Shown here piece after piece: positions 1 through 8,839 of a stretch of DNA of 64,000 nt. The notes below the pieces were generated by a model. That model did not search any database, had not been told where the DNA came from, and saw nothing but the letters and a program-made list of their open reading frames with translations. Location: assembly GCF_019972815.1 (NCBI RefSeq), contig NZ_BPPA01000002.1, positions 62,001 to 126,000 on the forward strand. The letters are read 5' to 3'. Made by a program: the position numbers and the translations under genes. Every line of letters starts with the position of its first letter. The first letter of the stretch is position 1. Source of the DNA: Lactobacillus huangpiensis (lineage in GTDB: Bacteria > Bacillota > Bacilli > Lactobacillales > Lactobacillaceae).

Positions 1-75
1 ACTAAGATTCAGGGCTTGAATGTCGTTCGTTAAAGTTGAATAATAATATCAGAAGTAACTTTTTCAGACAACTTT

Positions 76-84
76 TGGTAAAAT
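76..84 (+). promoter_or_regulatory. Extended -10 promoter of prs
   Basis: TG-G-TAAAAT forms an extended -10 element about 35 bases before the prs start. No good -35 is visible. A strong ribosome site (GGAGGA, 111-116) follows before ATG 120. Confidence 0.45.
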
Positions 85-119
85 AATAAGTTGTTAACAA
101 TTTTAATACGGAGGAAATT

Positions 120-1091
120 ATGTCTTATAAAGACAATATGATGTTGTTTGCCCTCAATTCCAATGTTCCGCTGGCGGAAAAAATTGCACAGCGGGTGGGA
201 GTGCCACTGAGTAAGTCCAGTGTGCAACGCTTTAGCGATGGTGAAATTCAAATTAACATTGATGAATCTGTTCGGGGTAAGGATGTATATTTGATTCAGT
301 CAACCAGTGTACCGGTTAATGATAACCTAATGGAATTGTTGATCATGATTGATGCTGTGCGCCGTGCAAGTGCACAAACAATTAATATCGTGATTCCTTA
401 CTATGGTTATGCTCGGCAAGATCGTAAGACTAGACCACGTGAACCAATTACTGCTAAGTTAGTAGCTGACATGCTGCAAGAAGCTGGAGCAACCAGAGTC
501 TTGTCACTGGATTTGCATGCACCACAAATTCAAGGATTTTTCGATATTCCTGTTGATAATTTAATGGGTGCACCATTACTTGCTGATTACTTTTTGAGAA
601 ACAAACTACAAGAAGATGCTGTTGTCGTTTCGCCTGATCATGGTGGAGTAACCCGTGCTCGCAAACTGGCTGAGTTTTTGAAGACACCTATTGCGATTGT
701 AGATAAGCGTCGTCCTCGCGCAAATGTTTCTGAAGTAATGAATATCATTGGCAATGTCAAGGGTAAACGTGCAATCATTATTGATGACATGATTGATACA
801 GCAGGCACTATTACACTAGCTGCTCAAGCTTTAATAGATGCTGGAGCTACTGAAGTTTATGCCAGTGCTACTCACGCAGTTTTATCAGGTCCAGCTATCC
901 AAAGATTGAATGATTCTCCGATTAAAAATTTGGTATTGACAGATTCTATTAATCAGCCAGTAGAAAAGAAGTTGGAAAAAACTCTTCTGGTTTCAGTAGG
1001 TCCGCTTATTGGGGATGCAATCAAATGCATTCAAAAACATGAACCACTCAGTCCTTTATTTAACACTAGATACGAAAAAGATAAACATTAA
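120..1091 (+). CDS. prs: Ribose-phosphate pyrophosphokinase (PRPP synthetase)
   Basis: This cytoplasmic enzyme transfers pyrophosphate from ATP to ribose 5-phosphate, making PRPP for purine, pyrimidine, NAD, His and Trp synthesis. The 323-residue length is normal for class I enzymes. Visible hallmarks are the N-terminal RFSDGEI segment, the [12 protein letters not shown] catalytic-His region near residue 130, the flexible KRRPRANVS loop, and the PRPP-binding [12 protein letters not shown] motif near residue 225. ATG 120 follows a good GGAGG site. It is monocistronic, ending at a hairpin terminator. Lactobacilli often carry two prs copies, and only this one is in view. Confidence 0.97.
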   Translation: MSYKDNMMLFALNSNVPLAEKIAQRVGVPLSKSSVQRFSDGEIQINIDESVRGKDVYLIQSTSVPVNDNLMELLIMIDAVRRASAQTINIVIPYYGYARQDRKTRPREPITAKLVADMLQEAGATRVLSLDLHAPQIQGFFDIPVDNLMGAPLLADYFLRNKLQEDAVVVSPDHGGVTRARKLAEFLKTPIAIVDKRRPRANVSEVMNIIGNVKGKRAIIIDDMIDTAGTITLAAQALIDAGATEVYASATHAVLSGPAIQRLNDSPIKNLVLTDSINQPVEKKLEKTLLVSVGPLIGDAIKCIQKHEPLSPLFNTRYEKDKH

Positions 1092-1110
1092 TAAATTATA
1101 AAATTTACTA

Positions 1111-1138
1111 AGATCTGCTTAACTTAAGCAGATCTTTT
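1111..1138 (+). terminator. Rho-independent terminator after prs
   Basis: A perfect 11-bp stem (1111-1121 with 1125-1135) with a 3-nt loop is followed by a short T run. Confidence 0.85.
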
Positions 1139-1255
1139 AGTTTGGCAGAATTACCACTTAGTCTGCTTTATTGACCCCTTAGTGAAATCCTATTGCATTT
1201 AAAATAAAATTAAAGTTTAATAAAAACATACAAAAGATGAAAGGATAAAAGAGCA

Positions 1256-2857
1256 ATGTCACTTAAAAATCTTTTTAAAACCAATATTTTTCGGGGTATT
1301 TTCATTCTAATTATTTTCTTATGTTATGCCATTTGTGGAACATTGGCAACATACCTTTTTAAATATGCAATCAATGATTTAACAAAAGGCAACTGGGACA
1401 GATTTGTATTTTGGTTAGTCATTGATTTTATTGTATCAATCCTTACTGTTTTGACCTTACCATTAGGAACATTTTTGTTTAATAAGCAAGTTCAAGAATG
1501 CTTACATAATATTCGTTCCCAAATAATGCGGCGGTATTACAACTCTGGCGGTTATAAGGTATCAGAAATACAAAATGAGTTAGGCAATAATCTCAAGATT
1601 TTAACAGACGATTATGCTACGCCTTGGATTCAAATTTGGACCAACTTGTTAAGTCTTATCTTCGCAATTGGTACATTGATAACTCTTCACTGGTCATTAA
1701 TTTTATTTGTTGCTGTAGCGGCAATTATTGTGTTGACTCTACCTAAAATTATGACAAAAAAGTTATCTAATTCCACAGCCGCAGCAGCCAAGAAAAACGC
1801 GCAGCTTTTAAATACAATTGAAAATTGGTTTTCTGGTTTAAGTGAATTGCGCAGATACAGTGCAAGTGGCAGATTAGATAGAGCACTTGGTCAAGATAGT
1901 CGGAAACTGGCAGAAGCCAATGTTTATAGAAAAAAAGTACAAGGGATCTCGATTAGTATTAACGGCTTAGGTAATGCTATTGGTCAAATTGGGTCAAGTT
2001 TATTCAGTGGACTACTATTTTTTAATCATATAATCACTTTGGGTGATTGGTTTATAGCAGGTAGCTTTGCTTCGACCATTTTTAATGGTCTCTGGGAAGT
2101 TATCAACGCAATGACGCAAATGAGATCAACCAAAAAGTTACGTCAGGAAATTGCTGATTTAACAAAATCAATACCTGAAAAGAAGCCTGGAACGGTTGTT
2201 TATGGTGTTGAATGTCACAATTTGAAAGTGCAATATCAAAATGGAGAAAGTATATCTTATCCTGATTTTACTATTAATAAAGGCGATAAGGTCTTACTTT
2301 CAGGAGATTCAGGCACAGGTAAGTCAACTCTATTCAAGGTCCTACTGGGACAACTTAAGCCCAAAACTGGTGAGGTCTACTTTACTGCTCAAGATGGGAC
2401 TAAAATATCGCCTCAGCAAGCTCGACTAGGTTACATAGCACAAGATGCAACGCTCTTTCCTGATACTATTGCAAATAATATTACGATGTTTAACAGTAAA
2501 TTGGTTAGCAAACTAAAAGAAGCTGTCCAAAAAGTTCAGTTGGTACCAGATTTAGCAAAGTTTCCAAATCAAATTAATACAACGGTTGATTTAGATCAAG
2601 GCAATTTATCAGGTGGACAAAGACAAAAAGTAGTTTTAGCCAGGGCTGAAATTCATGATGAACCATTTTTGTTACTTGATGAAGCAACTAGTGCAGTTGA
2701 TAGTAAGTCTACCAGTGAAATTATTGGCAATTTGCTCGATACCGATAAAACACTTTTAATGATTGCACATAACTTCAGTCCGGAACTAAAAGACAAGTTT
2801 GATTATCAAATCAATTTAAAATCAAATAGAAAATCAGGTAATCAAAATGACAATTAA
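1256..2857 (+). CDS. ABC half-exporter, type A (TMD-NBD fusion)
   Basis: An ABC exporter half-transporter of 533 residues: about five or six membrane helices in residues 1-300, then a nucleotide-binding domain. Walker A (GDSGTGKST) starts near residue 350, the canonical LSGGQ signature near 451, then Walker B with catalytic Glu (LLLDEATSAVD) and the H-loop (MIAHN). It resembles the gene at 39225-40826 in length and motifs. Its stop overlaps the next ABC gene by 11 bases, implying translational coupling and a heterodimer. The substrate is unknown; peptide, bacteriocin or drug export are all possible from the family. The upstream ribosome site is modest. Confidence 0.85.
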   Translation: MSLKNLFKTNIFRGIFILIIFLCYAICGTLATYLFKYAINDLTKGNWDRFVFWLVIDFIVSILTVLTLPLGTFLFNKQVQECLHNIRSQIMRRYYNSGGYKVSEIQNELGNNLKILTDDYATPWIQIWTNLLSLIFAIGTLITLHWSLILFVAVAAIIVLTLPKIMTKKLSNSTAAAAKKNAQLLNTIENWFSGLSELRRYSASGRLDRALGQDSRKLAEANVYRKKVQGISISINGLGNAIGQIGSSLFSGLLFFNHIITLGDWFIAGSFASTIFNGLWEVINAMTQMRSTKKLRQEIADLTKSIPEKKPGTVVYGVECHNLKVQYQNGESISYPDFTINKGDKVLLSGDSGTGKSTLFKVLLGQLKPKTGEVYFTAQDGTKISPQQARLGYIAQDATLFPDTIANNITMFNSKLVSKLKEAVQKVQLVPDLAKFPNQINTTVDLDQGNLSGGQRQKVVLARAEIHDEPFLLLDEATSAVDSKSTSEIIGNLLDTDKTLLMIAHNFSPELKDKFDYQINLKSNRKSGNQNDN

Positions 2858-4430
2858 AGAATTTTATAGGATAAATCCTTTACGCTTTATTGTTTTACTT
2901 TTAATCAATATTGGTTTCTATTGTCTTTTAATAATTACTACTTTAATCAGCATGCTTTTAACAACGGCAATTCAGATGGGAAACTTTAAAAACTTTTTAA
3001 TTGCTATTTTATATTCCTTTCTATGCGTAATATCAGATTATTTAATGCAAGGGCTGTCAAACTATCTTTTGTCGCGACAAGAAGAACAATATAACATTGC
3101 AATCAGAGCAAAAACTGTTAGTCATTTTTATGCAGATCAAAAAGACCATGCAGTAGCACAAGTTCAAAACCGGTTAACCAATGATATAGTTCAAAGTCAG
3201 CAAAATTATATTACTCCTTTTTTTAGCTTAATTGGAGGAGTAGTCATTATAGTTTCTACCATTATATTATTGGTTTCATTACATTGGAGTTTGCTTGTTA
3301 CCATATCAATAATGGTACTAATTTCCTTAATTTTGCCAAAGCTGTTGGAGAAGCCCTTACAAAATTCAATGATTCAAGTTTCTAAGACCAACCAAAAATA
3401 TCTAGATTGCCTGGAGAAATGGCTTAATGGACTTGCAGAAATACAACGCTATTTTAGTGGTGCAAAATTATTTAAGGTAACGAGTAAAGCTGCTAAAAAT
3501 TTAGAAGATGCTAATGTTAAACAGAATGGTGTTATGCAACTACTAACCGTAATAAATGGTCTAGTATCGGCTATTTTCTCTTTGATTTTATTTTCATTAG
3601 TTGGTTATTTGTTTCAACAAAAACTAGTTGTGTTTGGTGCCATTACCGGAGTAGGTAACTGCCAATCATATTTGAGACAGGGAATTCAGTTTATAGTAAC
3701 CTCTTATGGGAAAATGAAGGGGTCCGAAACTCTAAATAAAGAAATTGCTAAAACAGCGACACCAGTAGAAAAGGTGCAAACTACAAAAAAGGTAAGACCA
3801 GTTGCGATTAGCACTCACAATCTGAATTTACAATTTCCCAATGGTGAAAGGTTGCAGTTTCCTGATATTAATATTGAACAAGGTGAAAAAATATTGTTGA
3901 CTGGAGATTCAGGAGCTGGCAAATCAACATTGTTTAAACTTATTTTAGGACAAATCAAGCCAAGTTCTGGACAAATCATATTTAAAGATAAAGATGGTTC
4001 AAGGATTAATCCAGATATGAGTAAAATTGGCTATATTCCGCAAGACCCTGTGCTTTTTCCGGTAACCATTGCTGATAACATGACTATGTTTTCCGATAAA
4101 TTAAAAAGTGCACTGCCACAATTAGTTGAAAAAGTTCAACTTGCTGGCGATATTGCCAAGTTTGATGATGGTTTAGAACAAAAAATCGATTTAAACAAAT
4201 TGAATATTTCTGGTGGTCAAAGACAAAAGATTGTTCTAGTACGAGCTTTAGTCCATCAAAGTGAAATTTTTTTGATTGATGAAGGAACCAGTGCTATTGA
4301 CCAGCAAGCGACAATGCAAATTTTGCGGGAAATCACATCGAGTTCTGCTACAGTAATCTTTATTGCACACAACTTTAATGACCAGATGAAAGAAATGTTT
4401 GACAGAGAAATTCACTTAACGAAAACATAA
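2847..4430 (+). CDS. ABC half-exporter, type B, copy 1
   Basis: A second half-exporter of 527 residues with an N-terminal membrane domain and C-terminal ATPase. Walker A (GDSGAGKST) lies near residue 353, Walker B reads FLIDEGTSAID and the signature is ISGGQ rather than LSGGQ. The type A partner has LSGGQ, so the two probably pair as a heterodimer. The start codon lies inside the end of the preceding gene. It is clearly a tandem duplicate of the next gene, sharing long identical blocks in the NBD and the segment preceding it. The substrate cannot be read from the sequence. Confidence 0.85.
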   Translation: MTIKEFYRINPLRFIVLLLINIGFYCLLIITTLISMLLTTAIQMGNFKNFLIAILYSFLCVISDYLMQGLSNYLLSRQEEQYNIAIRAKTVSHFYADQKDHAVAQVQNRLTNDIVQSQQNYITPFFSLIGGVVIIVSTIILLVSLHWSLLVTISIMVLISLILPKLLEKPLQNSMIQVSKTNQKYLDCLEKWLNGLAEIQRYFSGAKLFKVTSKAAKNLEDANVKQNGVMQLLTVINGLVSAIFSLILFSLVGYLFQQKLVVFGAITGVGNCQSYLRQGIQFIVTSYGKMKGSETLNKEIAKTATPVEKVQTTKKVRPVAISTHNLNLQFPNGERLQFPDINIEQGEKILLTGDSGAGKSTLFKLILGQIKPSSGQIIFKDKDGSRINPDMSKIGYIPQDPVLFPVTIADNMTMFSDKLKSALPQLVEKVQLAGDIAKFDDGLEQKIDLNKLNISGGQRQKIVLVRALVHQSEIFLIDEGTSAIDQQATMQILREITSSSATVIFIAHNFNDQMKEMFDREIHLTKT

Positions 4431-4455
4431 AGCAATAAAAAGGAGGTAAGATATT

Positions 4456-6048
4456 ATGACAATTAAGGACTTTTATAAGCAAAACCCTTTACGCTTCATG
4501 ATACTAATTTTGATTACCGTTTTAGAGTGGACTTTACCAATTGTAACTACACAATTAATTATGCTTTTAACCACAGCAATTCAGCAACAGAAATTCCAAC
4601 AGTTTTTAATTATAAATGTCATTTCATTTATACCTTTCTTATTTCAATATTTAATACAAGGACTGCATGCGTTCTTTCTATCAAAACAACAAGAGGAATT
4701 TAATTTTCATATCAGAAAAAGATCTGTATCTCACTTTTATGCGGATCAAAAAGAGCATTCTGTTGCCCAGATTCAAAATCGATTAACAAATGACCTGAAT
4801 CAAAGCCAAGAAAATTATTTTGCACCATTTTTTGGTCTAATTGGTGGTGTTATTAATTTAGTATCTGTAATTGTTCTGCTTATTTCATTACACTGGAGTT
4901 TACTTCTCACAATTATTTTGATGGTGGCTATTTCATTATTGTTACCAAAATTATTAGAAAAGCCACTACAAAATTCAATGACCAAGATTTCAAAGAGTAA
5001 TAATCAATATCTCGATTGCTTAGAAAAGTGGCTTAATGGTCTTGAAGAACTACAACGTTATTTTGCCGGAGGAAAACTATTTAAAGTAACTAATGATGCA
5101 GCTAAAGAGCTAGAAGATGCTTATGTCAAGCAAAATGGGATTACGCAATTACTAAGTATAATTAATGGATTGGTATCAGTTTCTTTTTCATTAATTTTAT
5201 TCTTACTAACGGGTTATTTGTTCCAAGCTAAAATAGTAGCATTTGGTGCAATCACTGGAGTAGGCAATTGTAATCTCTACTTAAGGCAAAGTATTCAAAT
5301 CATAGTTAGTCGTTATGGACAAATAAAGGGCTCCAAAACTTTAAATCAGGAGATTGCCCAAACGGCTGCGCCAGTTAAAAAAGAGCAAGCTGAAGAAGTA
5401 GCAACTCCAGCATCACTTAGTACGCATGATCTTAGTTTGCAATTTCCTAATGGTGAAAGTCTAATTTTTCCAGACATTAATATTAAGTCAGGTGAAAAAG
5501 TGCTTCTGACTGGTGATTCTGGAGCTGGGAAATCAACTTTGTTTAAACTCATTCTCGGACAAATCAAACCAACTTCAGGGCAGATTGTTTTTAAAGACAA
5601 GGTTGGTGCTGTAATTAACCCAGATATGAGTAAAATTGGCTATATTCCCCAAGATCCAGTGCTTTTTCCGGTAAGTGTTGCTGACAACATGACGATGTTT
5701 GTAGACAAATTAAAGAGCGCTTTACCGTCACTGGTTGAAAAAGTACAATTGGCAGGTGATATTGCCAAATTTGATGAAGGATTAAATCAAAAAATCGATT
5801 TGAACAAGTTAAATATCTCGGGAGGACAAAGACAAAAAATTGTTCTGGTGCGGGCTTTAGTTCATCAAAGTGAAATAATTTTGATTGATGAAGGAACTAG
5901 TGCAATCGATCAGCAAGCTACTATGCAAATCTTGCATGAAGTGACGTCTACTCCTGCTACGGTTATTTTTATCGCTCACAGTTTTAATGAACAAATGAAA
6001 CAGCTTTTCGACAGAGAAATTCATTTGGTCAAAAAAGTTAAAGATTGA
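4456..6048 (+). CDS. ABC half-exporter, type B, copy 2
   Basis: A half-exporter of 530 residues, closely related to the gene immediately upstream (same start MTIK-FY--NPLRF, same NBD). It has its own strong ribosome site, AAGGAGG at 4440-4446, before ATG 4456. Walker A GDSGAGKST, ISGGQ signature, Walker B LIDEGTSAID and H-loop IAHSF are all present, so both B copies look functional. With one A gene and two B genes, alternative A-B1 and A-B2 pumps could form; that is inference. Confidence 0.85.
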   Translation: MTIKDFYKQNPLRFMILILITVLEWTLPIVTTQLIMLLTTAIQQQKFQQFLIINVISFIPFLFQYLIQGLHAFFLSKQQEEFNFHIRKRSVSHFYADQKEHSVAQIQNRLTNDLNQSQENYFAPFFGLIGGVINLVSVIVLLISLHWSLLLTIILMVAISLLLPKLLEKPLQNSMTKISKSNNQYLDCLEKWLNGLEELQRYFAGGKLFKVTNDAAKELEDAYVKQNGITQLLSIINGLVSVSFSLILFLLTGYLFQAKIVAFGAITGVGNCNLYLRQSIQIIVSRYGQIKGSKTLNQEIAQTAAPVKKEQAEEVATPASLSTHDLSLQFPNGESLIFPDINIKSGEKVLLTGDSGAGKSTLFKLILGQIKPTSGQIVFKDKVGAVINPDMSKIGYIPQDPVLFPVSVADNMTMFVDKLKSALPSLVEKVQLAGDIAKFDEGLNQKIDLNKLNISGGQRQKIVLVRALVHQSEIILIDEGTSAIDQQATMQILHEVTSTPATVIFIAHSFNEQMKQLFDREIHLVKKVKD

Positions 6049-6093
6049 AAAGAATTATACTTTTAACTTAAATCATAACAAAAGTAGTAAAAG

Positions 6094-6124
6094 CAGCTGA
6101 ATCAGCGATTCAGCTGTTTATTTA
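6094..6124. terminator. Bidirectional terminator between ABC cluster and HD gene
   Basis: A perfect 10-bp stem (6094-6103 with 6107-6116), T-rich on the right for the + strand ABC genes and A-rich on the left. It abuts the stop of the minus-strand HD gene. Confidence 0.75.
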
Positions 6125-7479
6125 TTTTTTGGTTTTCTCAAGTATCGCAAAGTACCATTTTTAACGTAGCGCTGAAATTTTTGATATAACGGATCAAAAA
6201 TTTGGGGTTCATCGCTATTTGACATCATGATTTTAGGGAAGAAAAAGCGTTCATCGCCTTGCAATGTACCATTCAAGGAACGTACGAGAGGGCTTAAATG
6301 TGATAATTCGATTAATTGTCCATCGTCTTGCATGATTTCAATTTGACTGTTAGCATTTTTACCAGTTGGTTTATATGCATCATAAGGTTCATCAAAAGCT
6401 GAATTAGTATCGGTGTAATAATTTGGATCAAAACCAGCCTGTTTGATTAAATCTTTTAATTTTGGCAACAGATTTTTGGTTTCTGGGTTGATACATACAC
6501 TGGCCAAAGGTTTTCTGAAAAGATAGCGCCTAGTTAAATCAGATAGAATCGGATCGCTGGCCTTTGTCCACATTAAAAAATTAGTTTCCATTACGCCATC
6601 ATCTAGCTCCAAGTAATCATCAAGCGTCCAGTCATTGGCCAGAAATTTTGCTAAACTAGGAGTAACTGGCAAATTCCCTTGTTTGTAAATGATTTTGGCT
6701 CTTTCAAGCAAATGCTGTAAAATAACTTCCATCGAACGACCGACTCTGTGGAAATAAACCTGTTGATACATTTGATAACGAGAAACAATATAATCTTCAA
6801 CAGCATGCATTCCCGCCATTGTAAAGCAAATTCCCTCACTATATGGGCGAATTTCTTGCAAAATTCTAGATAAATCGAACCTTCCATAAGTAACTCCAGT
6901 GAAGTAAGCATCGCGTTGCAAGTAGTCCATTCTATCGGCATCTGCTTGACTAGAAATCATTTTGACTACTTGTGGGTTAGGGTAAGTTTTAGCAATAACG
7001 CTGGCTACAAGACCTGGAAAATTTGGTGAAACTGTCCGCAGGACTTGATTAATTTCTGTATTTGAGTCAGTGATAATCTTTTGACCAATTTTTTCGTGGT
7101 TTGTATCAAAAAGATGTTCGAAAGTATGTGAATACGGTCCATGTCCAATATCATGGAGAAGTGCAGCACATTCGACTAATAATCTGTTATTATCGTCCCA
7201 TAGACCATCACCAGGCCTGTGTGATGGATATTTTTTTGCAAAAATATTGCAAATTCTACGAGTTAATTCATAAACGCCCAGATTATGTTCAAAACGTGTG
7301 TGTGTTGCACCAGGGAAAACATATGCAATGGGACCAAGTTGCTTAATTCTGCGCATTCTTTGAAATTCCTGGGTTTTCAAGATATCAAGTATAACTTTGT
7401 CTTCAATGTGGATGTACTCGTGAACTGGATCTCTTAAAACTACTTCTTTTTTAAGTTTACTGTTATGAAAATTTGGCAT
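6118..7479 (-). CDS. HD-domain phosphohydrolase (dNTPase-like)
   Basis: A 453-residue HD superfamily hydrolase. The metal-binding residues are visible as THTRFEH near residue 60, HDIGHGPYSHTFEH near 110, and ADADRMDYLQRDAYFTG near 180. The layout matches the Firmicutes YwfO/EF1143 group, related to dGTP triphosphohydrolases, so a role in dNTP hydrolysis and pool control is likely; the exact substrate is inferred from the family. It is transcribed alone from the minus strand and ends at the shared terminator. Confidence 0.85.
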   Translation of the reverse strand: MPNFHNSKLKKEVVLRDPVHEYIHIEDKVILDILKTQEFQRMRRIKQLGPIAYVFPGATHTRFEHNLGVYELTRRICNIFAKKYPSHRPGDGLWDDNNRLLVECAALLHDIGHGPYSHTFEHLFDTNHEKIGQKIITDSNTEINQVLRTVSPNFPGLVASVIAKTYPNPQVVKMISSQADADRMDYLQRDAYFTGVTYGRFDLSRILQEIRPYSEGICFTMAGMHAVEDYIVSRYQMYQQVYFHRVGRSMEVILQHLLERAKIIYKQGNLPVTPSLAKFLANDWTLDDYLELDDGVMETNFLMWTKASDPILSDLTRRYLFRKPLASVCINPETKNLLPKLKDLIKQAGFDPNYYTDTNSAFDEPYDAYKPTGKNANSQIEIMQDDGQLIELSHLSPLVRSLNGTLQGDERFFFPKIMMSNSDEPQIFDPLYQKFQRYVKNGTLRYLRKPKNK

Positions 7480-7630
7480 ATGAAACCTTCTAAGATAGCT
7501 GAATTAATTTGATATTACTTACTTAATTATAGCAAACTTAAGAGTTTTAGTTTAATATCATTGTTCTTTTGCTTTTTTTTATTAAAATTAAATAATAAGT
7601 TTTGCCAGTTTTGGTAAATGTGCTCATAAT

Positions 7631-7636
7631 TATAAT
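7631..7636 (+). promoter_or_regulatory. -10 element of the rgg-like gene
   Basis: TATAAT is 34 bases before ATG 7670, with no convincing -35. A weak -35 would fit a gene that depends on an activator. Confidence 0.4.
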
Positions 7637-7669
7637 GGCATAAATAACAATAAAGAGATAGGTGATTAA

Positions 7670-8494
7670 ATGAACTATATAGGCAAAAAACTAAAAAGTT
7701 TACGCCAAGAGTTAGGATTGACGCAAACAGAAATGGCAGCTGACGTCATTTCTGTTTCATTTTATTCTAAAGTAGAACGAGGCCTAAATGATATCGGGAC
7801 AAATGACTTTCTAAAAATTTTGCAAAAACATGATGTTGATCCGAAAGATTTTTTCAATGACTATGAAAATAAAAAAGAAAGTAAGAAAAAGTTGATTATT
7901 CTGATAAACAAATTCATGAAAGTAGCTTACACAGAAAATAATTATGAAATGACAAAAATTATTAAAGATTTTGAAAAAATTAACCCACAAACTCCGTTTG
8001 TTAAATTTTCGATTATGCTTGCTAAGCTAATTGTCAAAACTCAGGATAAATCAGGTTTAAAAAAATTAACTAGTGACCAAAAAAATAGTATTAGAAATTT
8101 AATTTTTAAAGAAAGCTATAGTGATGAAGAATATTATAGAATTATACTTATTGCCAACTTAATGCAGGTATACAGCGTAGATGAAGCTACTTTTTTTGTT
8201 AAAAATATTATAAGACGTTATCAAAATATAAATAAACTAGATAAAAAAATTGAAGTTGCTTTAAGTGTTTTACTTATTAATTATGTAGATTGGTGCTTTA
8301 AGAAAAATAAATTTGATTTATGTAAAGAGCCTCTAAATTATATAAAACAGATGCCTAACAATATAGAGCTGGCCTTTTCTAAAATTTTGGGACTTTATTT
8401 TGCAGAGTTAATTGGTGGAAATAAGGAAAAAGGTGAAAATATCAAAGAAGTTTTATATGAATCTGGCTATAAATCAATAGTCAAAAGAATGTAA
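7670..8494 (+). CDS. Rgg/GadR/MutR-family transcriptional regulator
   Basis: A 274-residue regulator with an N-terminal Cro/C1-type helix-turn-helix (residues 5-60, with the Rgg-typical SFYSKVERG segment) and a C-terminal all-helical region of repeat-like helices, as in RRNPP peptide receptors. Rgg proteins bind short hydrophobic peptides imported by oligopeptide permease and then regulate nearby promoters. A 14-codon hydrophobic peptide gene starts 99 bases downstream on the same strand, and a fumarate-reductase-like pseudogene follows. The coding sequence is very A/T- and Lys/Asn-rich compared with its neighbours, suggesting transfer. Confidence 0.85.
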   Translation: MNYIGKKLKSLRQELGLTQTEMAADVISVSFYSKVERGLNDIGTNDFLKILQKHDVDPKDFFNDYENKKESKKKLIILINKFMKVAYTENNYEMTKIIKDFEKINPQTPFVKFSIMLAKLIVKTQDKSGLKKLTSDQKNSIRNLIFKESYSDEEYYRIILIANLMQVYSVDEATFFVKNIIRRYQNINKLDKKIEVALSVLLINYVDWCFKKNKFDLCKEPLNYIKQMPNNIELAFSKILGLYFAELIGGNKEKGENIKEVLYESGYKSIVKRM

Positions 8495-8500
8495 AAAATA

Positions 8501-8514
8501 TTTCAAATATGAAA
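8501..8514. promoter_or_regulatory. Dyad TTTCA-N4-TGAAA, possible Rgg operator
   Basis: A 5-bp perfect inverted repeat with a 4-base spacer lies about 25 bases upstream of the extended -10 element of the short peptide gene. Its position suits an activator site. Assignment to the Rgg protein is inference. Confidence 0.35.
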
Positions 8515-8537
8515 ACTTAAATACTTGCAGATGCATA

Positions 8538-8546
8538 TGTTATAAA
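8538..8546 (+). promoter_or_regulatory. Extended -10 promoter of the short peptide gene
   Basis: TG-T-TATAAA (8538-8546) is an extended -10 element. TTGCAG at 8525-8530 is too close to be a normal -35, as in activator-dependent promoters. It places a transcript start about 40 bases before the peptide start. Confidence 0.5.
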
Positions 8547-8593
8547 ATGGATTTAAAAATAAATTAGTGAGAAATTTGAAGGGAGGGAAGATC

Positions 8594-8638
8594 ATGAATC
8601 TTTTAAGAGGATTAATTATAATAATGCCGGATCCGTAA
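8594..8638 (+). CDS. Short hydrophobic peptide, candidate Rgg pheromone
   Basis: A 14-codon open frame reads MNLLRGLIIIMPDP. It is preceded by a very strong ribosome site (GGGAGGG, 8581-8587) at correct spacing, an extended -10 promoter and a dyad, and is followed by a terminator, so it forms a complete tiny transcription unit. Its hydrophobic core LIII recalls mature SHP pheromones of streptococcal Rgg systems, but it has no long leader and ends in an unusual MPDP tail. It sits just downstream of an Rgg-type receptor gene. Pheromone function is inference; the frame and signals are seen directly. Confidence 0.6.
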   Translation: MNLLRGLIIIMPDP

Positions 8639-8660
8639 CGGATAAAAATAAATAATTTTG

Positions 8661-8702
8661 AAAGCTAATTTTGCTACAGTTTGGGTGAGATTAGCTTTTT
8701 TG
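8661..8702 (+). terminator. Terminator after the short peptide gene
   Basis: A 9-bp perfect stem (8661-8669 with 8690-8698) is followed by T-rich sequence. It closes the peptide transcription unit before the flavoprotein promoter. Confidence 0.8.
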
Positions 8703-8769
8703 TGTACACTATTTTGTGAAATAAAATTAAGTACGATTAATAACTTTTCTTAATTATTTAGTTACCTTA

Positions 8770-8798
8770 TTCACAATATCTGAATTTAGAATTATAAA
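8770..8798 (+). promoter_or_regulatory. Promoter of the flavoprotein gene
   Basis: TTCACA (8770-8775) and TATAAA (8793-8798) are separated by 17 bases. A GGAGG ribosome site at about 8828 precedes ATG 8840. Confidence 0.55.
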
Positions 8799-8839
8799 TA
8801 AGTTGTCTATATCAGAGGTTTTTATATGGAGGCTTAATA

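Noticed and set aside
1171-1199. Promoter TTGACC with a -10 near 1194 before the first ABC gene
   Set aside because: The -35 is good but the hexamer at the 17-base position (TGCATT) is poor; the real start is unclear.
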